Positions 31,443 through 43,200 of a stretch of DNA of 64,000 nucleotides are shown piece after piece. Positions within the stretch are counted from its first letter, which is position 1. Each line of letters starts with the position of its first letter. The notes beneath the pieces were generated by a model that saw only the letters and a program-made list of their open reading frames with translations, was not told the DNA's origin and searched no databases. Source of the stretch: Nymphaea colorata (Eukaryota > Streptophyta > Magnoliopsida > Nymphaeales > Nymphaeaceae); assembly GCF_008831285.2 (NCBI RefSeq), contig NC_045138.2:40291115-40355114 (forward strand), given 5' to 3'. A program made the position numbers and the translations under genes.

Positions 31443-34400
31443 ATGGACACGTCACAAAAAGACATGTTCAGTCCCCAAGCTTTGGATACAGAGATCGGGC
31501 CAAGCCATAGATATATACAATCTGAACCTTGCATGATATTGGGAACGAACTTTCCAAACCAGAATAGCAACAATACAAGTTTACTACCTTCTGGAGATCC
31601 TTCTGGTCTAGATTTGGACTATGTGCGCCATGCAAATAACAGTTTCTACTCAAACCATTATAGCCATCATCCACAGACTATTCCTTGCTCAGAATTGAGT
31701 AGAACCCCTACCAGCTTTTTACAGAACATCAATAATAGACCTTATGTGATCCACACAACAGCTCATTCTGTTTTCCCCAGTCCACTTAACCCCTCCAGTC
31801 ATTTGGCTTCCTCTAGCAGTAGTGGTGCATTCGGAGCTGGGATGCATCACTATCCCAGGTCTACTGATCTCGTAGACACCGGAAGAGGGTCATGCAAGCG
31901 GAAAAGTGAAGAAGCACCACTAGGAAGCTGCTATCCGGTTGGTGCACCCTCGAGCTCAAGTTCTTCAGGTGCTAACACAAATTTTTGTCAGCATCAATCA
32001 GAAGATCCATCCGGAACCATAAGAGGAGTTTGTAATCTTGCATCTATCAATCAATCAGAACATATGCAGAACAGTAATGCTGCAGTCTCAGGGGGTTCAC
32101 AAAGAAGTGTGAGAAGCAGGTCTGGCAGCATAAGAGCATGCACGGACCAAGTGATAGAATTTCATAGTCAGTTCCTTCAAGGGAATCATATGGATCAATC
32201 CCCCCCATCTGGCAGTGATGGAGCAGTGGCACAGCTGAGTAGCAATGGTGATGGGGGCAACTCAAGTTGGAGCCGCTTGCCTGTTCCTCCTGGCTTGCAT
32301 AGGAGAATGTTTGCTTCTTCAGGTGAGTTATACAGAGTGGAAAATTGTCAGTCATTTTGCTTGCTGAAAGCCTTTAAACGTCTCAATTTAGAGGAGGCTA
32401 CACTATCAGCAACCAAATTCCACATGATATTGTAATTGCTTTCGAAATTACCAAATATGATAGGTTCAAAACTTTAGATCAAAGTATCTCTTTAATTCAC
32501 AGCTCTTAATAAATTTTCTGGCTAGACTTTCTGGAAAAAGAGGTTCTCCGATGCAAAAATGATTGCTTGGTGGTTTTGGTATTCTAGGTCCCTTTTTATG
32601 CCATTCTCATTGACGTTGTTTAAATTGGCTTACCTGGAACACTTGCTAATCATAATACATGCCATGCTTTCAGTAGCCAAAATATGACTGCTAGACCAAG
32701 CTTGGTCACCATGCCATGCAAGGTACAGCCTTAAGCCTTCAAGTCTTGTACCAGTCAAAGTCTGCTCACATATAATTTCATACTACAGCAGTTGTGATAC
32801 TTATCTTCCTTCTTTTGGTGTCTTAACCTTTAGGAACATAACATACAGGATGCATGCTGGATCATTAGGTTAGAGGGGTCTTGTTACTATTCAGCCAGGA
32901 TCAAGAATATCCATTTAGTATTATATGGATCTAGGTAGGATCTATGCAGTTCTTTTAGAAAGACAGAATATTTCTGGAGTTTGGTATATTTCTAGTTACA
33001 TTGCAGCTATACTTACAAGACCTGGTTGCGGTTTCCTATTAAGTAATTAAGCACAGATTTCGATGCTGAGCTGCTACCATTTTCTGTGTGTTGATATTCC
33101 TTTTCTGCTACTAAACCAGTTTCCTTGGCTGGTTTGTGCCACCATCTTCAACTTTTATTTACTTTTTAATATATTAGAACAAGTGTCAGTGTTTTGGCTT
33201 TGTGGTTTTCAGAGTTAGACCCATAAAATGACATGATGGTGTATAACTGCTAGTTTATGTGTTTCCTACAGGTGTCAGTGCTAGTGGAGGTCATGCTGAT
33301 ATTGGAAATGTGGTAACACAAGGGTACCAGGGTCCATTATTTGGTAGAATCCCCACAATTGTCTGGCATACATCACCCATGCATCATCTGCCTCCTCATG
33401 CCATGCAGCCAATTATAGGAGATAACGGCTACAGGTTCTATGCCCCAGTTCTCACCCCACCGGCACCACCTAACAGGGAGTCCACCAATCCTCATCTTCA
33501 TCAGAACATGCAGAATACTGCCCGTGGTGGCGTGCAGATTGCCCCTGCTAGGTACATGCAGGTCTTGCAACCAAGTGGAGAAAGAATACCTAGAACTCAG
33601 AGAAGAACTTCTTATGAGCAAACACCAAGATTCCCTCGTAATAACAATCATATGCGCTTTGCAATGCTGTCATCACAGGTGATTTTTTTTTTCTGTAAAA
33701 AGAAATTAGCTTTGATTTTCTTGTGGTCATATGGTGCAATGGTGTTCAGGGTGCATGTTAGGTTCACATATTTACTTGGTGATTTTTCATGCAGAACTTG
33801 GCAATGCTAGACTTTTCAGGATTTTATGATTCTGGGGAACTTGTTGATCAGTACAGGGATATGAGGTTGGATATTGACAACATGTCATATGAGGTAAATG
33901 AGCCATTTTCTTGTCACTTTTTTCTCCTCCTCCTAATTTCCGTTGCATAGGAACCATCATCTGTCAGTTAAGATGGCCTAGGTCTATCAGGTCCACCTAA
34001 TTAGATGTTGAAGGAGTAAAATTATTTTGTACCAATTATTATTTAACTTCTGCGTAAAAAAAAATAGATACAGTAGTTTTTTGTCCGTGAAATGCTAAGA
34101 ATTGATTGATGTGTATAAGGAAAAATGGATAATGTGCATGACAAATGTATACATTTGTTCTCTCACATAACTTTCAGCTGTCTCTACCATCGTGGCCAAT
34201 GAACGACAGCGAGAAATCCTGGAAAGGATCTTATTCCTCCATTTACTTCATGTGGAAAGAAAGCATTATCCAGTTCCTTCAATTGGTTTCTATCTGCTGT
34301 TAGCATTCTTGTTGCTTTTGTTGTTGCTGCATTTATGTCATGGCTGTGATGCTTGAACTATAGGAGTTGCTAGCTTTGGAAGAAAGGATAGGGAATGTGA

Positions 34401-34748
34401 AGACGGGGTTGTCTGAGGAGTCCATCTCAAAATGTATGAAGATCAGGAAACATGTTTCATGCGAATGTTCTTCTAGATGCAATGGATGCAGAAGCATGAC
34501 CAGCGAGAGTGGGAGGTGTATTATTTGTCAGGTGAGTGCACCAGTCAATCTGTTATTTGTTCACCTGCTTGTGTATGATGATGTTCTAAACAATGACGGC
34601 ACTGCAGGAGGAATACAAAGCGGAAGATGAAATTGGTTCGTTGCAGTGTGGGCATGACTACCACGCAGCCTGCATCAAGCAGTGGCTGCTAATCAAGAAC
34701 TTGTGCCCAATCTGCAAAGTGAATGCACTAACAGCAGACGAAAAATAA
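31443..34748 (+). CDS. RING-H2 E3 ubiquitin ligase (ZFP1/MBR-like)
   Basis: Five coding exons (31443-32322, 33272-33678, 33795-33893, 34364-34531, 34608-34748) give a continuous 564-residue protein. The C-terminal RING-H2 finger occupies residues 514-555: CIIC, then a CGHDYH core, then CPIC. This is the C3H2C3 pattern that binds an E2 enzyme and transfers ubiquitin. It is split by the last intron right after CIICQ. Upstream of it are a conserved helical stretch (ELLALEERIGNVKTGLSEE, from residue 463) and a long Ser/Asn/Gln-rich region without a known fold. The segment near residues 277-290 (SRLPVPPGLHRR) and the overall layout match the ZFP1/MBR2-like group of plant ligases. Substrates are unknown. 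In-frame readthrough of the first coding exon into intron 1 reaches a stop at 32435, but the GTGAGT donor at 32323 is strong. A neighbouring leader exon may carry an upstream ORF. Confidence 0.92.
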
Positions 34749-36054
34749 AAAGGGCACAGATGCTAGCCTCTGTTGACAGACAGCCGTAGTTTCTGACCCA
34801 TTTGTTTCTAGAAAAATTGTTTCAATTGGTATTTGTATCAAGTCATGTTACATTATTGTTTCCTTCAAATATGGAGGGAAAAGCATGGCTTCTCAAGAAT
34901 TGTATAAAAAATTCCATTCAATTTGTTGAGATTTAAATCTCTTTGCCCAACTGATTTCCCGTGCAAGTTCTTGATTTATCCACAGTTTCCCTTGTTGATT
35001 TCTATACTTTATTTTACATAATTAAACATTCCAGAAGATTTGTTTGTACATGCCGACCAAAAGAAAAAGGTCTGCATATACATGTATGGGCTCTCAGTAT
35101 AAACTCCTGTTTGCTGCCATGACTACCATCATGGTCTCTTTTAATCCCACTGACTTTGTGAATCTGGATTCGACTCTAAGGAGTAGGAATCAATGTCACG
35201 GTGGGCAGAAAATGTGATGCGCACAACCCGTAGTTTCGCATTAAACAAGCCACAGGCGAATATTTGCACGACAAATTTGAATGAAATTACCTTAAGTTTT
35301 TGGTGAAGAACACCCGCACTAAGCACTCTTCAAAAGATGCACGATATTTTCCTTGATTTAGCAAGAGCGAACGCGAGATTACTAAAATACCATAAAAACA
35401 ATTCCTTTTACTTCCACCCAAAAAATATTAGATTCCAATCTAACTTGTGTTACCCAAAGTTTATGGCAGCAGGTTCAAAATGTTTTAGGAAAACCAGTTT
35501 AATAAAAATGCAAAGTTTGTAAAAATCTTGCTGCATTTGAGATTGAAAATAGCTTCACAAATTCGAGCCCAACAGACGACTTCTTGGTGCTTTCCAAGAG
35601 AAACAGCAACTTTCATGCTTTTTTTGTGTTGTAAAAGGACCCTACAGGCCACGTTTGTTTACCCTGGATCTGAGATCTAAGGTCAGACCTCCCCAAGAGA
35701 GGAGGACCGAGGTATAATGAACAATGGGTCTCTAGTCCGTAGATTTCAGATCCCCGAAAAGAGTGAAATCTGCAGATTAAAGATTGGACAGATCGGATAT
35801 CCGACTTCTAGCGTAAATCTCAGATCCGCGAGAGAGGCTGTGCCGAGAGGTTCTCTGCATGGCCCTCGACCGAACCCCCGTGATCCTTTGCAGTTTTTCT
35901 CTCATCTGGCAAAGAATGCTGGTCGACCATGTTCTTCCTCTGTCCCTTTCTCTCTCTAAAGTGGAAACCCCTCTCGATTTCCATCGGAAAAACAGGGCGT
36001 TGACGCCCTCTGTTCATCGGTGTCCTGTTTGCCAGTGGCATCGACGCCCCCTGT

Positions 36055-36181
36055 GGCTCGCACCACTGATAAGGGGGGCGTGGACACAACCTCTTGGCTC
36101 GCACCACTGATAAACAGGGGGCGTGGACACAACCTCTTGGCTCGCACCACTGATAAACAGGGGGCGTGGACACACCCTCTG
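36055..36181. repeat. Minisatellite, three copies of a 41-43-bp unit
   Basis: Copies at 36055-36095, 36096-36138 and 36139-36181, each beginning GGCTCGCACCACTGATAA and containing GGGGGCGTGGACACA. The first copy lacks two bases of the later ones. A more degenerate partial unit precedes them around 36010-36054. Confidence 0.92.
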
Positions 36182-36191
36182 TTCCACCACC

Positions 36192-36192
<1 letters not shown>

Positions 36193-36222
<30 letters not shown>
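36193..36222. repeat. (GA)n microsatellite
   Basis: About 14 GA units directly after the minisatellite. Confidence 0.9.
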
Positions 36223-36227
<5 letters not shown>

Positions 36228-36864
36228 TAGGCGGTCAAGGAGAGAGAGAGTCGAGAACTCTTGAGGCTCTCAAACAGTGATTTTAAGAAACCTGATTTTA
36301 AAATCCTTCGATTTGAACCTAAAATCAGGCTTAGATCCGAAGCTATCAAACACTACGAATTCTGCTTTAACAGAGGTAATAGCAGGGGCAAGGCTTATTA
36401 GTGACTATCTCTCTACCACCGTCACCCTTCCTGAATGTAGAAATCCTTCAATTAACCATCGAAAACTACACCGTTCAAAGTCGAAAAGTTAGGCGTTTCT
36501 GACAACCTGCCGTTGCACCAACCGGAAGTTTGGTTCGAATCAATTATTACGGAAGTTTATTCACTAATAAATTCTTTAAGTGTTTGCAGCATCTTCATGC
36601 CACTTAATAAAAGCAATTACCAGCTTATCAACGTCTTCAGCCATGATGCAGGGAACAAACATCTTCAGTTTCTGCGTGTGGGTCCGTGTTTATGCTTTGC
36701 TCACAAGCAGCTCATGGGGATATAAAATGAATTTCATGTACATGAATATAATCTAAGTAACAAGATTTTACAGCATTATTGAGACTGAAGAAACAGGAAG
36801 ACCATTATTATGTTTGATCGACATGGGTATTATTTAACTGAAAAGGGAACGCCGTCACTGCTCA

Positions 36865-37171
36865 CTATATTTTGCTGGCTGAGAGAACAGAAGACCAAGA
36901 ATTAGCTTCAATCCAGTCAAAGGCCAATGGACTGAGATAAGCATCAGGAATTCCAAACGAACTGACTAAGGAAAGTGCATGAGGCCGGAGATCACTGCAG
37001 AGTTTGGCCACTTCTCTCCGGACAGCAGCTGCATTGGTCACTGACAGGAAGCCATAGCGAAGGAATGACGAGCCCTCTTCCATGCTGACTAATGCATACA
37101 TTGTCCGCAGCAACCCCAGAACATTCTGTCAACCGCACTCCACACACACACGGTGGCGGGGGTGGGTGTGG

Positions 37172-37211
<40 letters not shown>

Positions 37212-40200
37212 TTAGTCCCATTACACCTATATAATGCTTGCTATAGAAGGAAGATACAGTAATGCTCTCGTTTAGTTTATTGTGCTTTTGTTAAATAAGT
37301 AGTTTTCAAAGAATAGTAAGTTGATGAAAGATCACAATGTCAACGAGGTTACTTCTTCTTATATTCGACGTTTTCAAAATTTATTAACCATTTGGCAAAC
37401 TCATCCTTCCTTTCAATTTGCTCAACTTCATCCTTCCCTTTTACTTAATCATGACACATCCACCCTTGAGGTTATACGTCAAGAGAAACTGCCGAATTTG
37501 GAGGTCTATGCTTGGCATGTGGCTGTTTGGAGACATCGGATAAAATTGGAATGAAACATGGAAGACAAGTTTTACTGAGTTATACAAAAAGATTTACGAG
37601 AGACAAAAAATGATGGGTCCAGATATTTCTAGCCTATAAATCCTATTTGCACATTGAAGAAACATTATTTTCATGTCAACTTCTAGGCTTCTGGTCATGA
37701 AGATTGTAGAAACACACACCAAGATGGAGAGAAAGAGAAGGAACACACAATATACGTGGAAAACCTCAAAGAGAGGTGAAAAACCACGGAGAAGCTCTAA
37801 CCTAGGTGCACAACCGCAACCCTAGGAGAGAGAAAATGTTATTCCACATAATTCAACACTTACACATAAGGACAATATATAGAGGGAGAGAGGAGAAGCC
37901 GCCTAGGGTACCGAGCTCGCCTCGGTACCCGCGCCCCATAGAACCGGGTCCAGATATGGACCCGGTTCCCACAACAACATATTCTAACACTCCTCCTCAA
38001 GCTTGGCATACATGTCAAACATGCCGAGCTTGCTAACATTTTTTTCGAATGAAGAAGTACAAAGCCCTTTAGTTAGGACGTCTGCAACTTGATCTTCAGA
38101 CTTCATATATGGCAGAATCAGCTCCTTTGAGTCAATGCGTTCCCGGATAAAGTGACGGTCAATCTCCACATGTTTGGTCCTGTCATGTAGAACTGGATTA
38201 TTGGCAAGATTAATCGCAGACTTGTTGTCACAGTACATCTTCATTTTATCTTCCAGTTCCACATCAATATCAGTCAAAAGGATCTTCAGCCACAGCATCT
38301 CTGTAACTCCCATTGCAACAGCCCTGTACTCAGCCTCAGCACTAGACCTCGAACACACTTCTTGCCTCTTGCTTCTCCAAACAACTAGGTTACCTCCAAG
38401 AAAAATACAATACCCTGTAGTGGACCTCCTTGTGTCAGTGCAACCTGCCCAATCTGCATCTGAGTAGCCCTCAATAGTAAGTTTGTCTTGTCGAGTATAC
38501 AGCAGTCCTTTTCCTGGGTCATTCTTTAGATATCCCAACACTCTTTCTGCACTCTTCCAGTGACAATCCGTGGGAGCATGCATAAATTGACTTAGCACAT
38601 TTACCGCATACGTGATATCAGGGCGAGTAAGAGTAAGATAGATAAGCTTACCTACTAACCTCTGATATCGCCCTTTTCCTTCCTCATCCAGAATAGTGCC
38701 TGTCTTGATACTTATCTTAGTCCCCGATTCCATAGGAGTAAGATAGGGCCGACAACCAAGTTTACCTGTCTCCTTTAGTAAGTCAAGAGTGTACTTCCTT
38801 TGATTCATAACCAGCCCTGTCTCTGATCGAGCAATCTCTATCCCCAGAAAGTATCTCAGTTTACCCAGATCCTTGAGGTCGAATTCTTTAGCTAATCTCT
38901 CCTTCATCTTCTTGTTTTCTTCCTCATCACTGCCAGTGACAATCATATCATCAACGTAGACAAGGAGAAGACTCACCAGACCATCTCTCTGCTTTATGAA
39001 TAGGGTATGATCTCCATTTCCTTGCTTGTACCCAGTAGACTTCATGACGATCCTTAGTCTCTCAAACCAAGCTCTCGGCGACTGCTTCAAGCCATACAAA
39101 GCTTTCTTGAGGTGACAACATTTTCCCTCTTGAACATACCCGGGAGGCATGCTCATATAGACTTCTTCCTCCAGATGGCCGTTCAAGAATGCATTTTTAA
39201 CATCAAGCTGGTCCATGCGCCACTTCCTGTGCACAGCAAGAGCAAGAATAACCCTCACGGTCTTCAACTTTGCAACAGGGGCAAAGGTCTCAAGATAGTC
39301 AATCCCATACTTCTGGCTGAACCCCTTTGCAACCAGACGAGCTTTATATCGATCTACAGTGCCATCAGGTTTATACTTCACGTTGTACACCCACTTAGAG
39401 CCAACTAAGTGTGTCCCTTTAGGGATATCAACCACTTCCCATGTTTTGTTCTTGGCTAACGCACCCATCTCCTCCGTCATAGCATGTAACCACTTGGGAT
39501 CATCCTTAGCATCATCCACCGACCTGGGAATAACAACTTTGGATAAGGTTGTGATAAAACATTTGTAATTTGTACTGAGCTTAGCATAAGAAACAAATCT
39601 CTGAATAGGGTGAGAAGTACATGACCTGGTGCCTTTGCGCAAAGCAATGGGGAGCTCTCCATTCGATGGACTTGGGTCATCCAGGGAGATCACGGGATTG
39701 GGATTGGTTCTATCCTCATCACCAACATCTTCCACTGTAGCTTTCTCCTTTCTGACATAAACCTGGCCAAACAAGTGATCCCTGGCAACAGTGGGCTGAG
39801 CATCCACCGTGACCCCTTCCATATAACTGCCATTCTCATTACTGACCGTGACCGTGTCAATCACACTAGGACTAACCTTGTAGTCCAAAAACTCCATAAA
39901 CTGAATCAGCTGATTAGAGGAATACTCTTCCCCTTTGTGCCCAATACACTCCCCCTGAAGAGGATTCACCGGAAAATACGACTCATGTTCATGAAATGTG
40001 ACATCCCTCGAAACATACACTTTGGAAGTAGTGGGATCCACACATTTGTACCCCTTCTGAGTGGAAGAGTACCCCAAGAACACTCCTTTAATAGACCGGG
40101 GATCAAGCTTTTTGAGAGTAGGGCTATGATTATGCACAAAACAACTGCACCCAAAGACACGAGGAGTAAGAGGCCACGGATTCTGAGTGGGCCACAGGGT

Positions 40201-43200
40201 AGAATAAGGAGACTGACCATCCAACACCCTAGTAGGCATACGGTTAATGAGGTGTGCACTAGTGAGAAGTGCATCACCCCAATACCGCTTCGGAACATGG
40301 CGTTGGAACATAATGGCCCGGGTAACATTCAAAAGGTGACGATTTTTACGTTCAGCTATACCATTTCCATAGACACGCGTTGCTTGCCAGAGGAAAGTTG
40401 ATATTCTTGAAAGAGTTTAGAGTCCCCTGTCATGTGGTGAGTGGCTCCACTATCAACAATCCAATCACCAAGAGAAGGGTTACCTTGATCAGTCGAGGCA
40501 ACGAGGGCTTGGGCTAGCTGAGCCCCTTCAGACGTGGAGGACTCCTCAGGGGTAGTAGATAGGCGGCTGATGTACGCCTGTAGCTCCTTGAGTTGAGCAG
40601 GGGACAGCTTGGACTTTGCACCACTAGAAGAATTGCTCTGACTGGAATCAGACACAGAAGGGCTACGCTTGCCAGAGGGAGGACGACCTCTGACCAGTCT
40701 CTTCTCGGGATGAAGATCCCAACAGAAATCCACCGAATGCCCCAACTTGTTGCAATGAGTGCAATGCCGGGCAGGACGCTGCCCAGTCCCAGAGGCACGG
40801 TTGACAAAGGCAGAAGGGCCATGACCGGTGTCAAGATGCATCACCTGGCGACGTTGTTCTTCAGACTCAACTCGGGCATATACTTCCTCTATCCCCGGAA
40901 TTTCATCACCATTAAGAATTTGGCTACGAATAGACTCAAATTCATCCCGCAGGCCTCCCAGAAACAAAAACGTACGGTCCATCCATTCCTTTTCCCAGTA
41001 GAGGGAATGATCTGAACCGCACTTCCACTCATCAGTCACATGATAATCTAGCTCCTCCCATTTGGTCTTCAGGGCAGCATAGAAGGCAGCAACAGACAAA
41101 TCACCCTGTGTCAGGGAGTAAATACTGCGTTTAATCTGATAGGTACGCAGATGTCTCTTCTTGCGACCATACATCTTCGCAAGCACAGTCCACATATCAA
41201 AAGAGGTCGGCTTCCGCAGAATGAGGGGCTGGATATCGGAGGACACGGAGCTGATAATCCAGACCTTCACTTGGCTGTCCTCCAACGCCCACGTTGCCCA
41301 ATGAGGATCAGATTTGATGGGCGCAGGTTTGTCGCCAGTGATGTAAGAGAGACGCCCACGGCTAGTAATCCCAATCTCGAGAGCGGCAGACCAAGATAGG
41401 TAATTGTCCTTGGTCAGACGGATGGAGGTGACCTGGATCGGCACGTTCTCAGTCTTGGAAGCGCTGCCCGCGTCAAGAACAGCATCTTTTTGAGTCCCCA
41501 TCGCGTCTGCCATCACAAACACGCACACAGCAACAAGAGGCACAACGGCGAGAACTAGGTAGAGGCGACGGGAATGAGGCAGCGGCTACGGAAGGCAGGC
41601 GGCGACGTTCCTGGGCGACGCTGGGAACGATGGACGGCGACGGTGATGGGCAGCGGTGGCGCGGGACGACGGCGGCGCTGAAGTGGGCAACGGCAGTGAT
41701 GGACAACGGCAACGCAGCAGAGAACAACCGCGCCGGACGATGGCGGCGCCGCTGGACGGTGGCGGCGCAGCTGGCAGCGCTGGACGGCGGCGGCGCAGCA
41801 GTGAGCGACGGCGCAGCAGCGGCAGAGAAAAAACGGAGAAGACAGCAGCGGCAAAAAACCGGCGGAAACACGACGATCACACCAACGATCTCTCACGCGT
41901 TGGCTCTGATACCATGTAGAAACACACACCAAGATGGAGAGAAAGAGAAGGAACACACAATATACGTGGAAAACCTCAAAGAGAGGTGAAAAACCACGGA
42001 GAAGCTCTAACCTAGGTGCACAACCGCAACCCTAGGAGAGAGAAAATGTTATTCCACATAATTCAACACTTACACATAAGGACAATATATAGAGGGAGAG
42101 AGGAGAAGCCGCCTAGGGTACCGAGCTCGCCTCGGTACCCGCGCCCCATAGAACCGGGTCCAGATATGGACCCGGTTCCCACAACAACATATTCTAACAA
42201 AGATCCTACTTGTTCAAGTGTAAGTAATTAAGTATATAGAGTAGGAATGGTGGTGCCAGTAATAGCAGCACACATGCGTGTGGGGAAACTGCGCAAATAC
42301 ACGGATACGGATACTAACCTTTATAGGGCCCATAGATGATTCCAGCTCTGCCTTCAAAAATGACTGAAATATAGCCCTTTCGGAGAATGCACATGCTAAA
42401 TCTTCTGAAAGTTGGTAGCTCTAAACAAGAAAAAAAAGGCAGATTCACTAACAGCATTGAACCAGCAAAATAAACAGCGATTAATGTCCCATTCGTACCA
42501 GGATGAAAGCATGCTCCTTGCTTTTCCCTTGCGCTACATGCTCAGATATTTCCAGAGCAAATTGGTTCAATAGATCACGCTCCCTCAGGCAAAACATTTG
42601 GGTCTGATGCATTTAAAGTGGATTACATGATATGGTATGTTGAAGATATGAGGGAACTAACATAAACAAGTGATTGTGATACCTGAAACTGGCTGCTTCT
42701 CAGAATTGCTGAGGTAAGAATCTCTGGGATTACAGGTCGGGGACTATTCATGTGCTCCAGACCGAGAACCTTGATTGGCTGGTTCTTTTTCCGACTCGTT
42801 GCATACTCAGCCAAAAGTGCCTTGCTCACCTATCACCAAATATGTCAATGGCAAGTTAGCAACAAGGAAACTGTAAAGCACCCAAAGTTGTTCAGCGGGG
42901 GTTTAAAACGGTGAATTTGGACGCTGTACCTGTTGCAAAAGCACCTTGTTATCCCCCTCAAATGTGGACTGAACATCATGTTCCCCTATCAAATGGCCAA
43001 TGCGGTTTTCTGTCTTCAATCCTTGTCCACCACAGGCTTCACGGCATTCCTGATGGAGAAATATTAACAGTCAATCAAAAGAGCAAGAAAACAAATTAGT
43101 ATCTATATTATCTTCTTACCTGAAGGGTTCGCATGTTATGCCAAGTGAATATGGCCTTAAATGCACTAGAATAAACATGAACTGCCTTTGTGTCCTGAGA

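Larger units (their letters stand above)
34749..36864. other. Convergent intergenic region between RING-H2 and ACX3 genes
   Basis: Holds the 3' untranslated regions of both convergent genes. Between them is a repeat-bearing segment: a 41-43-bp minisatellite (36055-36181), a (GA)n tract (about 36193-36222) and a flanking element rich in CAGATC/GGATC words (about 35640-35830). The open frames over the minisatellite on both strands are translations of the repeat. Confidence 0.6.
37705..42199 (-). mobile_element. Young Copia LTR retrotransposon, internally deleted
   Basis: 4,495-bp Ty1/Copia element in the antisense reading of this window, so sense to ACX3. Its parts in its own order are: 5' LTR (42199-41915), tRNA-iMet primer site (41914-41902), leader, Gag-protease frame (41513-40356), a frame break near 40370, the integrase-C/RT/RNase H frame (to 37984), purine tract and 3' LTR (37989-37705). 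The LTRs are 285 bp, begin TG and end CA, and I found no difference between them. The AAGAT duplication is perfect. The protease after its active site, the pre-integrase zinc region and the integrase up to its third catalytic residue are missing. Canonical elements of this type carry a polyprotein a few hundred residues longer. The Copia sublineage is not assigned. Confidence 0.97.
37126..42318 (-). other. Last intron of ACX3, carrying a Copia insertion
   Basis: The intron is 5,193 bp. Removing the 4,495-bp element and one copy of its target duplication leaves about 690 bp, a normal size for this gene. The original part near the acceptor side has a (GA)n tract (about 37171-37207) and an unexplained 77-codon plus-strand open frame (37321-37554). 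The element starts about 120 bp past the donor. Confidence 0.9.

Noticed and set aside
33259-33810. Separate 183-codon gene
   Set aside because: It is the third exon region of the RING-H2 gene read through into its flanking introns.
36055-36181. Possible CRISPR-like array
   Set aside because: The copies are tandem with no unique spacers, and the genome is a plant's.
35820-36349. Five open frames up to 117 codons with internal peptide repeats
   Set aside because: The peptide repeats simply translate the 41-43-bp minisatellite and adjoining GA tract, in both directions.
38174-41399. Plus-strand frames up to 208 codons
   Set aside because: Antisense to the Copia pol and gag frames.
41473-41989. 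Long Ala/Arg/Ser/Pro-rich frames on both strands
   Set aside because: They arise from the GC-rich Copia leader, which lacks stop codons by composition.
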